Shown here one piece after another: positions 1 to 11,430 of a DNA stretch of 64,000 bases. The position numbers were made by a program, and so were the translations under genes. Numbering within the stretch: the first letter of the stretch is position 1; the number at the start of each line of letters is the position of its first letter. This DNA comes from Siphonodentalium dalli (taxonomy: Eukaryota > Mollusca > Scaphopoda > Gadilida > Siphonodentaliidae). The stretch spans positions 108,962,278-109,026,277 of the forward strand of contig CP136069.1 of the NCBI GenBank assembly GCA_032622095.1, read 5' to 3'. Below the pieces are notes generated by a model. The model searched no databases. It was not told the origin of the DNA and worked only from the letters and a program-made list of their open reading frames with translations.

Positions 1-44
1 CGGTGTTCTGAAAAAAGTACATGTGTTCCGGGGTCCCATTATAT

Positions 45-95
45 ACCAAGCAATACCGAGCAATACCAAGCAATACCAAGCAGTAGACAAATAAT
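45..95. repeat. Short tandem repeat, ACCAAGCAAT words
   Basis: Four to five near-copies of a 10 bp word (CAATACCAAG, with one CAATACCGAG variant) lie in a row. The same word core recurs at 218-250 and 3344-3370 in the arms of the TIR element, so this run probably belongs to that element's left end. Confidence 0.7.
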
Positions 96-934
96 GAAAA
101 TAGAAGGGTCGTAGAAGGTCATAGAAGGTTGTATGGACAGTGTAAGGGTTGTTTTATTTAATATTTTATGTATATTCGACCTATAAACCACTAACAACTA
201 AGCCTACGGATATTACTGCTTGGTATATAGGGTAAATACCAAGCAGTAAGGCCACTGGCTGTAAAATCCAATTAGACACAATATCTCGTAAACACTGTTA
301 AACTGCCACCATCCTTTATCTGGGCTTTGGACCAGCAGACTATAAGTCAGGCGGATTTAAAGATATGTTTTTGTTTTGCCATTCAGTTGGCTATCAAATA
401 AAGACACATCATCGAATTATTCATCACAAGTATTTAACATTTCCTTGAGGTTCCTTGTGTTTCTCCTGTTTTGAACCTAATTGACAGTATAAGCTATCTG
501 CACAGTACATTAGTTATTCTCCATTGTAGTTACATATAACACCACGCACAGTGCCTGAAGCCACTGACAATCTGAGCCAAAACACTACCAAAGACAAACA
601 CCTTGTAAAAAAATTGCCAAAAAAAAATAAACAAAGGTACACCAATGGCTGAGTACTGCACTTACGTCACTTTCTGACGTTTGTTTGAAATCGTTCTTGT
701 TTTTTTAGGTTTTTACTCTCTTTTTTTGGCTATAGCGGCTATAGCGACTGTCTTAGATATAGTCAACCGCCCGTCCGTTGAAGTTTGTGTTGATCTACTG
801 CTGGTCCATCACTATGTCTTGTAATCAAGTCTTGTAACTGTAGTAATTCCATTCGTTCTCTAATTGTATTATGTTATTGAGACTCTCACGGTTGTTATTT
901 GTTCAATGTTTAGTTATGACTGTGATGCATTTTT

Positions 935-2855
935 AGCTCAACTTTACTTTGTAAAGTTTGAGCTATTGCCATGGCTTGGTATCCGTCTTCCGTGTGTGCG
1001 TGTGTGTGTATGTGTGTCTGTGTGTGATGCGTCAACAATTTCCTTTAGCACAGGCTACAGGTCGTACCTTTGGTCGGATCATTATAAAATTTGTCATGGC
1101 TGTTGACATTGACATGTAGATGGGAACGAGTCATTTTGGGTTCATTTGGGAAAAAAACATGGCCGCCAGTGGCCATCTTGGATTTCAATATTCAATCCAT
1201 TAGCACGGGCTACAGGTCGTACTGTTCGTCTGATCATCAGGAAATTTGTCATGGATGTTAATATTGACATGTAGATGGGAACGAGTAATTTTGGGGTTGT
1301 TCGGCCAAAAATCATGGCCACCGGCAGCCATCTTAGATTTTACTCTTGGCATGACTAAATTCTTTGGCACGGCCTACAGGTCGTACCTTTGGTCGGATTA
1401 TGATAAATTTATTCATGGATGTTAACAATGACATGTAGATGGGAACGAGTCATTTTGGGGTCATTCGGCAAAAAAAATGACCGCCAGCAGCCATTTTGGA
1501 TTTTACTCTTTGTATGACTAAATCCTTTAGCACGGGCTACAGGTCGTACCTTTAGTATGGTCACCTTGAAATTTGTCATGGCTGTTGAAATTGGAATGTA
1601 GATGGGAACGAGTCATTTTGGGGTCATTCGGACAAAAAACATGGCCGCCAGCGGCCATCTTGGATTTCAAAATTTAATCCATTAGCACGGGCCACAGGTC
1701 GTACTGTTCGTCTGATCATGATGAAATTTGTCATGGATGATAATATTGACATGTAGATGGGAACGAGTAATTTTGGGGTCATTCGGTCAAAAAACATGGC
1801 CACCAGCAGCCATCTTGGATTTTACTCTTTGTATGACTAAATCCTTTAGCACGGGCAACAGGTCCTACTTTTAGTCTGATCATCATAAAATTTGTCATGG
1901 ATATTAACAATGACATGTAGATGGGAACGAGTAATTTTGGGGTCATTCGGCCAAAAAACATGGTCGCCAGCAGCCATCTTGGATATTACTCTTTGTATGA
2001 CTAAATCCTTTAGCACGGGCTACAGGTCGTACCTTTAGTCTGATCATCATAAAATTTGTCATGGCTGTTGAAATTGGAATGTAGATGGGAACGAGTCATT
2101 TTGGGGTCATTCGGCAAAAAAACATGGCCGCCAGCAGCCATCTTGGATTTTACTCTTTGTATGACTAAATCCTTTAGCACGGGCTACAGGTCGTACCTTC
2201 AGTCTGATCATCATAAAATTTGTCATGGCTGTTGAAATTGGAATGTAGATGGGAACGAGTCATTTTGGGGTCATTCAGACAAAAAACATGGCCGCCAGTG
2301 GCCATCTTGGATTTCAAAATTTAATCCATTAGCACGGGCCACAGGTCGTACTGTTCGTCTGATCATCATGAAATTTGTCATGGATGATAATATTGACATG
2401 TAGATGGGAACGAGTAATTTTGGGGTCATTTGGCCAAAAAACATGGCCGCCAGCAGCCATCTTGGATTTTACTCTTTGTATGACTAAATTCCTTAGCACG
2501 GGCTGCAGGTCGTACCTTTAGTCTGATCATCATAAAATTTGTCATGGCTGTTGAAATTGACATGTAGATGGGAACGAGTCATTTTGGGGTTATTCGGCAT
2601 TAAAACATGGCTGCCAGTGGCCATTTTGGATTCTACTCTTTGCATGACTAAAGATATCAAATGTTTTTGAATTGTTGGAAAACATAGCCGCCAGCAACCA
2701 TCTTAGATTTTACTTTTATATACATGTATATATATATCTCTTCATGTTGATAAACTAGTATTAGACATTCAACTTTCCACATTCCTAATAACTCCATCGA
2801 CAGTATCACATTAAATTATTCCCTTTCCAAGTTGAGCTACAGTGTCATTGACACT
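935..2855 (+). mobile_element. Pearl-like non-autonomous Helentron-type element, copy 1
   Basis: The head begins AGCTCAACTTTAC-TTT-GTAAAGTTTGAGC, a near-perfect hairpin, followed by a TG-rich run and GCGTCAACAAT. About ten tandem core units of roughly 161 bp follow, each carrying ACAGGTCGTAC, AAATTTGTCATGG, GACATGTAGATGGGAACGAGT and GGCCGCCAGCAGCCATCTTGG. A unique tail then ends in AAGTTGAGCT plus the 3' palindrome AGTGTCATTGACACT (2841-2855). The 11 bp TAGCTCAACTT at the head is the inverse of AAGTTGAGCTA in the tail. A unique head, ~160 bp tandem core and unique tail is the architecture I recall for bivalve pearl elements. It has no coding capacity. Confidence 0.8.
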
Positions 2856-3290
2856 TTCATTGTTCAACTACCTTTGTTTTCAATTTTGGCAACAAAGTTT
2901 CGGTCAAATACTTAATGTTATACACGTCCGAGATGTTATTTTGTTGTTCGATGTAAGCGTCGCTGTAGGCAATCGTCAATAAACAGTTGTCTTTAGAAAA
3001 TAGTCTTGTCATTACTTCATTAACTCGCTCTTTGCTTTCTTTTTTGCACATTTTAAACATAGAATTTGTTTTGTGTGTGCATAGAGTATGTGTCGAAAAT
3101 GGAAAACAGCCATTTATTGCTTTGAGCAACGCATCTTCGTCATTTCATTAACCACTGCTTACTGTAATACCACAGGGAAACCAACTAATATCCCGTAATA
3201 CCACAGCCAACGACTCAGGTGTCTTCTCATTATAAACTGCTTACTTTAATAACACGGCGACGCCATCAAACATCACACAATGGAGTAGAG
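2856..3290. other. Unassigned interior of the outer TIR element
   Basis: About 430 bp of AT-rich sequence with two loose copies of AATACCACAG near 3165 and 3207. A minus-strand reading of 90 residues overlaps 2857-3129 but resembles nothing I know and has no supporting context. Confidence 0.4.
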
Positions 3291-3420
3291 CGACATTGTG
3301 ATTAATTGGATTTTATCACTGGCGCTGTATATACGCTATATACCAAGCACTAATTTACCAAGCACTAATTTCTGGTGGCTACCGTTTTTGGCGTTTAATA
3401 AGTCGAAAATAGATATAATA

Positions 3421-3530
3421 TTAACCCTTTGAACCCGTAACACCGATATTTAGGTGCAAACGAACCGTGACTATATCCCGTAACACCGATATTTCAGTGC
3501 AGCGACGACATTATTCGGTAGCAAATTTAT
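3421..3530 (+). mobile_element. Possible piggyBac-like end with repeated CCGTAACACCGATATTT
   Basis: TTAACCCTTTGAACCCGTAA starts at a TTAA, and TTAACCCTTTGA is a common start for piggyBac-like elements (recalled). The word CCGTAACACCGATATTT occurs twice, about 50 bp apart. No matching inverse end was found in the window, so this may be a solo or truncated end. Confidence 0.4.
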
Positions 3531-4030
3531 ATATAGTATAACGAGCGTCAGACCCACTGATTTATATTTAAATTGCTCCCACATATGTCAGCGGCGCCCA
3601 TGGTGCGTATGGAATGGTTGACCACTAGTATCGGGTAGAAATATATGCGCATGCGCATAGCATATAATCTACAAAAACATACAATATTTTAAGCGAACTG
3701 TGCCGCTATATTTACGGCATATAATTTCGTGTTCCCCGTGTGTGTACAGAACAGACATAATTTAGACACACAATTTCAGTTTAAATTACCCTCGCGTATA
3801 TTAACCAGTGTTCTGCTACATAAGGGGAAGGGTCTATCGCATATGAAGTTGATTTATTCGCGCATGCGCAGACTAGCGCAATGACAAATAAATGGTTTAT
3901 AACGTACTTATACACGACATACCCATTAATATATATATTTAAATTGGCCTATTGAAGTCAGCGCTGGCAAAGGTAAATAATATTGTTTTTTCCCCGAATA
4001 ACGATTAGATAGGAATACCGGTGTAACAGT
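3531..4030. other. AT-rich stretch, no feature recognised
   Basis: No long reading frame, no clear repeat, and no recognised element apart from two GCGCATGCGCA-like palindromic words near 3648 and 3861. Confidence 0.4.
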
Positions 4031-4835
4031 TTATCTCCCCCCCCCCCCCCTGGGTATCTTCCCCCCCACTCATATATTTTTTTTTTCTCACTTATTTTAT
4101 ATTATTATGGTAAGAAATGCCGAGAAAACTATTAAATTTTTTTTTAACTTAACCCCTCACACAATAGCATAAATATGTCAATATATTACCTTACGATTTT
4201 ATCGTTTATTTTGCTTTATATTGTCATGAAATGGCGAGAAATTAACTTTATATGAGAACAATTTAATAGAGTAAGAATTTGGGGTGGGGGGAAATATCCA
4301 GGCCTGAGTATCTTCCCCCCCCACCCAGTGGCTATATATGACAAAAATTAAACGTATGATTTATTGCTTAATTTGATTTATATAGTTATGAAATGGCGAG
4401 AAATTAACTTTATATGAGCCAAATTTGATAGAGTCAGAATTTGGGGTGGGGGGGGGGAAATACCCAGGCCATTTTTTCATATGTAGGCGCTGGGTGGGGG
4501 GGGGGGGGGGGAGATACTCAGGCCTGGGTATCTTCCCCCCCCACCCCAAATCTTACTCTATCAAATTTTGCTCATATATAGTTAATTTCTCGCCATTTCA
4601 TGACTATATAAAGCAAATTGGGGGGGGGGGGGGGGGGGAGATACTCAGGCCTGGGTATCTTCCCCCCCACCCCAAATTCTTACTCTATCAAATTTTGCTC
4701 ATATAAAGTTAATTTCTCGCCATATCATAACTATAACTATATAAAGCAAATTAAGAAATAAAATCATACGTTTAATTTTTGTCATATGTAGGTGCTGGGT
4801 TGGGGCAAGATACTCAGGCCTGGGTATCTCCCCCC
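4030..4835. repeat. Inverted and direct repeats carrying G/C homopolymers
   Basis: Units made of a C or G run, GATACTCAGGCCTGGGTATCTTCCCCCC, and TTACTCTATCAAATTTTGCTCATATAAAGTTAATTTCTCGCCAT-type flanks (each word shown split; see 4470-4730) recur in both orientations. The G runs are 10-20 bases. The array runs straight into the assembly gap, so copy number here is not reliable. The small frames in both directions across it are artefacts of the homopolymers. Confidence 0.75.
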
Positions 4836-4935
4836 NNNNNNNNNNNNNNNNNNNNNNNNNNNNNNNNNNNNNNNNNNNNNNNNNNNNNNNNNNNNNNNNN
4901 NNNNNNNNNNNNNNNNNNNNNNNNNNNNNNNNNNN
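4836..4935. other. Assembly gap of 100 N
   Basis: Exactly 100 N, the conventional size for a gap of unknown length. It follows a C homopolymer, which is probably why assembly broke here. Confidence 0.98.
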
Positions 4936-5330
4936 TCAGCCAATCGCACAACGAATAGATAAACAGTGAAGAAATATCATAATAGATCTGAATAGATTGC
5001 CGATAAAATACGTTAATATGCTAAACAATTAGTAATAATTGAATGAGTATTGGATGAGTATGCAGATTATGCTAAAATGGTAAATGATATGACAATCAAT
5101 GATGATTAAAGTGAAATTTGATGAGATGAAAGTGGAGTGAAAATGATAAATTTATGTGCAAATGTAAAGTACGGAATCGGAAAGGAAATAGAAGTATTTC
5201 TGATGAGGGACATGAGGATAATTGTTACTGCCAATTAGTCTAATAATACCTAATACCTAAAACAATGCAAATAAACTACTATTGGAATTTTTTTTTTCGA
5301 TGGATCATCTAGGCCCTAGATCTATGTATA
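4936..5330. other. AT-rich stretch, no feature recognised
   Basis: Sequence after the gap is AT-rich with many TGAT/AATG words and no reading frame or recognised repeat. Confidence 0.4.
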
Positions 5331-5339
5331 ACAAAAATC

Positions 5340-5690
5340 CAACATAAAACGTCTCAATCGGTACCGATTTCACGAGTGTCTTTGCGACTGCGGCGTTCAC
5401 TTTTTCATACAACAACAAATCAAACGTTAAAAGTTTCAATCGGTACCGATTTCACCGATTGACTTACCGACTGTGACGTAATGCGTTCACTTTTGGATTT
5501 TGATCGGTAGAATCGGTACCGATTTTACCGTTCATGACTCTACTAACATGATTACGCTCTCCGACTTACCGATTGTTTTCCGATTCAAAAGACTTTAATA
5601 CAATCGGTAAATAGCAATCGGTACCGATTGTAGTTTTTAGATGACCTAAGGGGTCATCTAAAAACTACAATCGGTACCGATTGCTCATAT
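5340..5690. repeat. Iterated CAATCGGTACCGATT palindromes with a long perfect hairpin
   Basis: AATCGGTACCGATT or a variant occurs near 5355, 5438, 5512, 5615 and 5670; the word is itself a palindrome. The last two copies lie in a perfect inverted repeat with 33 bp arms (5614-5646 and 5652-5684) and a 5 base loop TAAGG. This looks like the end region of a TIR transposon, perhaps two ends joined head to head. No partner end was found. Confidence 0.75.
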
Positions 5691-5699
5691 TTGTTCAAA

Positions 5700-5925
5700 T
5701 GACTTCACTGGGTCAAATAGTTGCGAAGCCAGGGCCATAACTCTTTCCCTCCATAGTAATTCTTAAAACAACTTCTTCACCATTGCTATTAGGCCAATGG
5801 GTTCATATTTGGTATGAAGGGTCCTTGGTTGACTGGAGTTCAGATTTGTTCAAATGAGGTCACTGGGTCTAATGTGGGCAGAACCAGGGACATAATTCAA
5901 AAAAACAAATAAACAAACAAATTCA
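5700..5925 (+). repeat. Fragment of a GTCCGTCC-class element core (family h)
   Basis: One to one and a half core units with CATAACTCTTTCCCTCCATAG, AATTCTTAAAACA, ATTTGGTATGAAGGGTCCTTGG and GATTTGTTCAAATGAGGTCACTGGGTC. The same words recur at 6620-7200 and 48160-48330. Confidence 0.7.
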
Positions 5926-6526
5926 GATTGAACTCCTTGCTCAATAAAAAATAATAAGTATCAAAGAAAAGAAAGAAAACATTTTTTTTTTTAAATAAAG
6001 TTTTATTTTTTAATTTAATTTGGATTCAACTCCTTGCACAATGATTTATTTTTTATTTTTGAATCTTGTTAAAAGATATGAAAAACTATTGCCATTATAA
6101 CTTCCCCAGGGGTACCTAGAGTCTCAACATCAAATTTGGTTTTAAATCACTTAAAAATCCAGAACATATGAAAACAGCACATAGCTTTCTGAGATATAGG
6201 AGTACACAGAATGTTTACTTAATAACAGCATATAAGTCACAAAGGTGATAATAAATACATTATAGCAGCTGTGATTGAAATTAAACCTGCTTGTTGTGAC
6301 AGCTCTGTGTGGAATATCCCATACTTTTGGTTACCAATAACCGGCATATGCCATGCCTGTGTCACAATTTGAGCTGTTTTTATATAAATGGCCCAGAATG
6401 GCTATGATAACTAACAATCCACATTCTTAAGTATGTTGTATTCATAGAGACATATGTTGCCAAGTGTGATTCTGACATTAAAAATAAATATCTGTGTTCT
6501 AACACAATTACATATATCGGAAACTT
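5926..6526. other. AT-rich stretch, no feature recognised
   Basis: Short A and T homopolymers and scattered AT-rich sequence. It includes GAACTCCTTGCTCAAT-like words also seen near 48355 and 50305, so at least part is decayed core material of the neighbouring family. Confidence 0.4.
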
Positions 6527-7630
6527 AGTTCATCTGAGACATGATGCAAGTCTCTGGTGGACATATAGTCAAGTCAGAATTGAGTTATATTAGGTGACTG
6601 AGTTTTAGATTTGGGGTCACTGAGTCAAAAAGTTGCGGAGCTTGGGAGGGGGGCATAACTCTTTCCATCCATAGTAATTCTTAAAACATCTTCTCAAGAA
6701 CCATCAGACCTATTCAGCTAAAATTTGGTATGGAGGGTCCTAAGGTGACTGGGATACATTTTTTTCAAATGGTATTCAGAGTCCTTGGATGACAGGTATG
6801 CAGATTTGTTCACCAGTTCAAATAGGGGTTGAGCCAGGTAAGCAACATGTTCCCTCTCTAGTATTTCTTAAAACACCTTCTCAAGAACCATCAGGCCTAT
6901 TCAGCATATATTGGTATGGATGGTTTTTGTGTGACTGTGATTCAGATTTGTTCAAATTGGATCACTTGGTCAAATAGGGGCAGAGCCAGGGACATAACTC
7001 TTTACCTCAATATAGTTATTCTTAAAACATCTTCTCAAGAATCATTTAGCATAGTTTAATAGCTTATATTTTGCATGGAGGGTCCTTTAATAGGTGACTG
7101 GGATTCAGATTTGTTCAAATAGGGTCACCAGGTCAAATAGGGGTTAGACCAGGGACATAACTCTTCCCCCATGTTAGTTCTAAAAACGTCTTCTCCTCAA
7201 GAGTCATTAGGCCATTTAGCCTATATATAGTATGGAGGCTCATCGGGTGACTGGCTTACATATCTGTTAAAATATGTTAAATTGGCTTTTGTGTGTAGGT
7301 TCCATGGAGAGTTTGGATTCAAATAGCTTGAGCTATCAGTTGTAAAGTGTGCAAAGGAATTTTTACAAACTTGGGAGTGTGTTTGCTTAAGTTGGGAGGG
7401 GACGGACAGGCTATGGATTATATGGGATGGGAGGTATCATGGGCTGCAGTTGAAAATTTCAAGGTGGATACCCCACTGCTTAACGGAGACCCTCTAGCTA
7501 TGTTCTTGTTTAGAACTACTTGTTTTTATGTGATTTTGACAAGGACTGACTCTTATGGTGTTCAGAGTCCCAGTCTTCTCAGTCTTTACAGTCTGGAAAG
7601 CGACCCACAGTCATTGACTGTCTTTGTTAT
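6527..7630 (+). mobile_element. Tandem-core element of family h (CATCTGAGAC head)
   Basis: The head CATCTGAGAC..AAGTCTCTGGTGGACATATAGTC resembles the hairpin head at 46712 (CACCTGAGACGAAGTCTCTGG). Four diverged ~170 bp core units follow, with CATAACTCTTTCC, AATTCTTAAAACATCTTCTC and ATTTGGTATGGAGGGTCCT. The tail GAGCGACCCACAGTCATTGACTGTCTT-like sequence near 7598 is shared with 50148. There is no coding capacity; the small frames are shadows. Confidence 0.7.
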
Positions 7631-7661
7631 TTGAAGAATCTATTATTGTGTTATGTTTTCA

Positions 7662-7805
7662 TTATACCCCCACTTTCGAAGAAAATGGGGGGTATACTGG
7701 ATTGACTGCGTCTGTCCGTCCGTCACACTTTCTCCCTCCGAATTATATATATTTCTGTTCCTCGAATTTCCTAATGACAAGTCCCGTAATTTCTACACAA
7801 ATTTA
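7662..7805 (+). mobile_element. Truncated GTCCGTCC element (head only)
   Basis: The head hairpin TATACCCCCACTTTCGAAG...GGGGGGTATACTGG is followed by GTCTGTCCGTCCGTCACAC. The core is lost after about 100 bp. Confidence 0.7.
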
Positions 7806-8700
7806 GTGAAATAGCTTCTCGGAATCTGTCTCGAATCATTTTGTTGGTCCCATTTTACATGATAATCCATTTGCCAAATTTGTTGTACGTTTTGTGTTTC
7901 TTGACGTCGATTTGTTTCACTTTTAGTCATTAAAATACGGAGTGTTCTTACAAGACTGTTACTATGCGTGACGTCACGATCAGATCTCTTCAGAATATGC
8001 TAGCTACCAGGCAATGCACAATATTAGTTTTCAGTATCTTGTTTTTTGAAAATATTGTATCATTGCCACCCATGTACCTGGGCTAAATATCAGGTCATCA
8101 GCATTTAAAGCTATTATTTATGCATTGTCCATTCACTCAATGTTGCTATTCATGTTTTTGTGTGCAGCAGATATGTGTAACATGAGGGAGAAGGGCTAAA
8201 CGCGGTGATGCGGTTGCAGAAAACGTAGTATGTTTCCCGCATATGTGGCCTCAGTGATTATATAAGCAAATATTATTTCCAGGTATGCAGAGGCAATTTT
8301 GGTTAAAGGAATTAGTCTGTCAAAAAAATATATTTTTTATCGTCATAATACTAATAATATATGTCTAACATACCCATTTTGCCAAGAAAATTCAAAATCG
8401 AGCAGATAGTATTTTTATTATTATGATACTAAAAACATCGCGGAAATATCCGAAGTGAAAGTCACGTGAGTGCGATCACAGGGCTACAATGCGGTCACAT
8501 GACCGATCATCTGCATCGGCGCTTACCGGTGACAGCGGTCACGGTGGAGCTTGAAATAATTCTGCCAATTGCGTAATGAGTTGATAAATTACGTATAAAA
8601 TATAGCAGTCGCCGGTTATTTACCTAGGCCTTTACGATAAATAGCGATCACGGAATAATACTGTTTGAATGTGCTGACTTATGAACTGCATTTGCTAGAA
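7806..8700. other. Stretch with no recognised feature
   Basis: No reading frame of note and no repeat recognised. A few TGACGTCA-like words occur (near 7967) without context to make them regulatory sites. Confidence 0.4.
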
Positions 8701-8704
8701 TGTT

Positions 8705-9510
8705 GGATTATATAACGAACTAGAAGGTGACCCGACTTCGTCCGGGCTTTGACCTTGAATTGACCATTTTGAAGGTCAAGGTCAGGTGGGGTCAAACACC
8801 AACACCCCAAAAATGGTGGAAATCGGCCCAGCGGATACCGGGAAATCGGCCTAGCGGATACCGAGATACCCTATGCATCAAATTTTGTCCGTAAAAATCC
8901 GCCAGTTTAACCCGATTTGATTTCCACTCAAGTATATAAACGCGCCTCATATACACATGCTCATTAATTATCAAGTTTCAACGTAAAGATAAATTACCAT
9001 CGGTGCCCGAGATATCGCCAAGACGTCTGAAACAGTCAAATGCATCGGCCGGTTAAGCGTTAACGTGATCTAACGTTATGACCTCTAACGACGTCATAGA
9101 AGTTACGCATTGTTTTTATCCTGATGGAAGATAGTACCACTTCTTCCTGATAATTGAGGCAGATAACTAAAACGGATACATACGCATTATATATCGTTGG
9201 AAAGAGGAAACATGAAAGATTCTCACAGTGTCATTATTATGACTGGCATTTTATTATTCGCGCTGTTTCGAATCGATTTGTAAGCACCGAACTCAAATGA
9301 AAGTCCCGTAACACAGCGTAAAAACAGATTTGACCTCGGCACGTGAAAAGTTGACCTCGGATCTGAAAATCAATAGGCCCATGTTCGTTCCCGGGTCGAA
9401 TTACGTGTCCGTACCAAGTTTGGTCGAAATCGGTCCAGCCGTGTTCGAGTCCATCGCGAACACACACACACACACACAGATCTTCCAAAATATATAATAG
9501 ATAATGATGG
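8705..9510 (+). repeat. Interspersed repeat, GGTGACCCGACTTCGTCCGGG type with AC-repeat tail
   Basis: It begins with CGACTTCGTCCGGGCTTTGACC and has inverted TTGACCTT/AAGGTCAAGGTC words. GAAATCGGC-CAGCGGATACCGGG occurs twice in a row, and AAATCGGTCCAGCCGTGTTCGAG appears near the end. It terminates in ACACACAC (9462-9478) and ATATATAATAGAT. The layout resembles the 3' region of RTE-type retroposons or their SINE partners (recalled), but no coding part is present. Confidence 0.5.
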
Positions 9511-10010
9511 CTAAAATGCACTTTGTGGCGATAAAAGTTGTGTGAAATGAGATTAATTTATGCAGAAATGCAATGAGCGAGCGGAATTTCGTGCGAAACT
9601 AATTTAACTGTTTCTGAAAGAATACAAGTTAGGCCATATAGCTTCTTCTTCGTTGTATGGTACCAATTTCGGAAGCTAGTTTTAATACGCACTAGTGTCA
9701 TCCCGTTGTGCGATATAGGAGTACAATTAAACACAAATGGGGTCTGATTAAAAAGGTGGTGGTTATTATACTAGAACATGTATCATGATGGCTTATATTC
9801 ATCATAATAATGTTCCTGTCTGTTTCTTCACACGAAACATATTGTGTGGAGAAGTGCACGACTGTGTACAGCTTCCTTCCAGTCAAGATCGATAAGTGCG
9901 TAAACAAAATAATTCACTCGAATACACAACAGACTGTCGAAACTACAATAATTATAAATTAGGCTGCAGTTTGGCATAACAACATTTTTTTTAATTGAAG
10001 GCTAGCCTGG
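9511..10010. other. Stretch with no recognised feature
   Basis: No reading frame above 70 codons, no repeat and no recognised element. Confidence 0.4.
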
Positions 10011-10014
10011 CATT

Positions 10015-10461
10015 GTTTTTGTCCCTCGTCCGTCCGTCCATCACACTTTTGAGTACCTTCATGGTGTAATCAACTCCTCCTACAGTTTTCATCCTAGAGA
10101 TTTGTAACTTCAGAATATTGTTGCCCATATATTGAAGATGTGCAACATGTATATAGATGACGGAAAAATTATTTTTTGACGGAGTAATTAACCCTTTTTG
10201 ACTTAGAAAATTTCAACATTTTTTAGAATTTTCTGTATGAGGGTACCTTCGTTGTGTAATCAACTCCTCGTACAGTTTTGATCGTAGATATTTGAAACTT
10301 CAGAGTATTGTTACCCACATATTGGAGATGTGCAACATGTATATAGATGACGGAATGGTTTTTTTTTTTTACGGAGTTATTAACCCTTTTCAACTTTTTT
10401 AATTTCTTCAACAAAGCGGCATCGACTTGCCACGTTTTCGGGGGACACTGTGGTCTGCTTT
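10015..10461 (+). mobile_element. Tandem-core element of family c (CGGGGGA tail)
   Basis: GTCCGTCCGTCC is followed by two ~180 bp units, each with GTACCTTC(A/G)T(G/T)GTGTAATCAACTCCTC, ATTGTT(G/A)CCCA(T/C)ATATTG and GTGCAACATGTATATAGATGACGG. The tail is TTTTCGGGGGACACTGTGGTCTGC, matching 54160-54187. Its clear hairpin head is missing. Confidence 0.75.
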
Positions 10462-10579
10462 TATTCAGTTTGTGTTTGTTCGTTTTTTTTTTCGTTTTAT
10501 TTCACGTTTTGATGGCAGATATTAACTTTCTAGAGAGGAGTTTTTTTTAATTGTTAGCCTAGAAAAAATCCAATGATTG

Positions 10580-10925
10580 CCTCCACTAAAGAGCGTCCAT
10601 GTTTTCATCGCGGTATAGACAATAAAGAGCGTTCTCAATTATGAGAGTGCTCTATTTTGATATGTCATGGGTGATTTTGTATATGGTGTTGTGACATTTA
10701 AATATAAAGAGCGTCCATGCTTCCGTCTTCCAAAAGCGTTAGAAATACAGAGCGTTCTAATAATTACACACTGTGTTGTCTTTTTGGAGGTACTTAATAA
10801 TGGATCGCTAGCCCGCCCACAACCGAACACACTACATCTACTAAAGCATCTTGGCATATGTGGAGATGACAGATACTCGGGATATTTATATCGAAAGTAA
10901 AAAAAAAAAACACACAAAAAAAAAA
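10580..10925. repeat. AAAGAGCGTTCT word cluster and poly-A
   Basis: AAAGAGCGTCCATG or AGAGCGTTCT words occur near 10587, 10625, 10707 and 10750, partly in a hairpin (GAGCGTTCTCAATTATGAGAGTGCTC). The stretch ends in A runs (10901-10934). Related GCTCTTTAT words occur inside the elements at 36818, 39690 and 43405. Confidence 0.55.
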
Positions 10926-11249
10926 AAAAAAAAACATAAGCGCCTAAATAGAGTTAACATTATTCAGCACAGTGTTTATATAACATTTGGGCGCTTCTTA
11001 TGTATGACCAGGAAAATGGGATCATCCGTCGCCCTTTATATTCACTTTGTGGCATTTACAGTGCAAACAAGTTTGCGACTGACACTGATAAATAGTAACT
11101 GAGTGATTACAAATCACCGAGTGAATACGAGACAATCAAAGCACTAATTACTGCCATCTATTCACCAAAGCAGACACGTGCCGGCATGTTATTAATGGCT
11201 ACAAAAACAACCATTCTAGGTGCTACTAATTACTTTATTCACATAGTTA

Positions 11250-11430
11250 TTGTCTTCTATTCCAGATAAACGACTCCGCATTTTAGTATCGGCTGACTTA
11301 CGATTACGTCATCGTAGTCAGCATAATAAACTCCGGCTCCAAATCTGTGTTTTTAATTTGCTCTCCCACAACTACGTCACTCGTAGTTTAGTCACGGAAA
11401 TCTCCGAATACCGGTGGTGGTATTGTTTAT
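11250..11430 (+). repeat. Interspersed repeat shared with 44030-44215
   Basis: CGACTCCGCATTTTA, ACTCCGGCTCCAAATCTGTGTTTTTAAT and ACCGGTGGTGGTATT occur in the same order as CGATTCCGCATTTTA, ACTCCGATTCCGTATTTTTAAT and ACCGGTGGGGGTATT at 44070-44215. The similarity is imperfect and the family is unknown. Confidence 0.5.

Larger units (their letters stand above)
205..3375. mobile_element. TIR element hosting a pearl-like insertion
   Basis: The left arm (about 205-282) and right arm (about 3290-3375) are inverted repeats. TGCTTGGTATATAG on the left pairs with CTATATACCAAGCA on the right, followed inward by an imperfect CCACTGG...AAAATCCAATTA match. Short ACCAAGCA words are iterated at both ends, and again at 45-95. 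The exact outer ends and target duplication are uncertain because the left side merges with more ACCAAGCA repeats. No transposase frame is visible; most of the interior is the insertion at 935-2855. Confidence 0.55.

Noticed and set aside
935..2650. CRISPR-like array of regularly spaced repeats
   Set aside because: The ~161 bp units are contiguous tandem repeats without unique spacers, in an animal intron.
4361..4706. Frames rich in proline or glycine over the G/C runs
   Set aside because: They come from C and G homopolymers in an inverted repeat beside the gap.
7967..7975. TGACGTCA-like sites as regulatory elements
   Set aside because: Isolated matches to a short motif in intronic DNA without promoter context; expected by chance.
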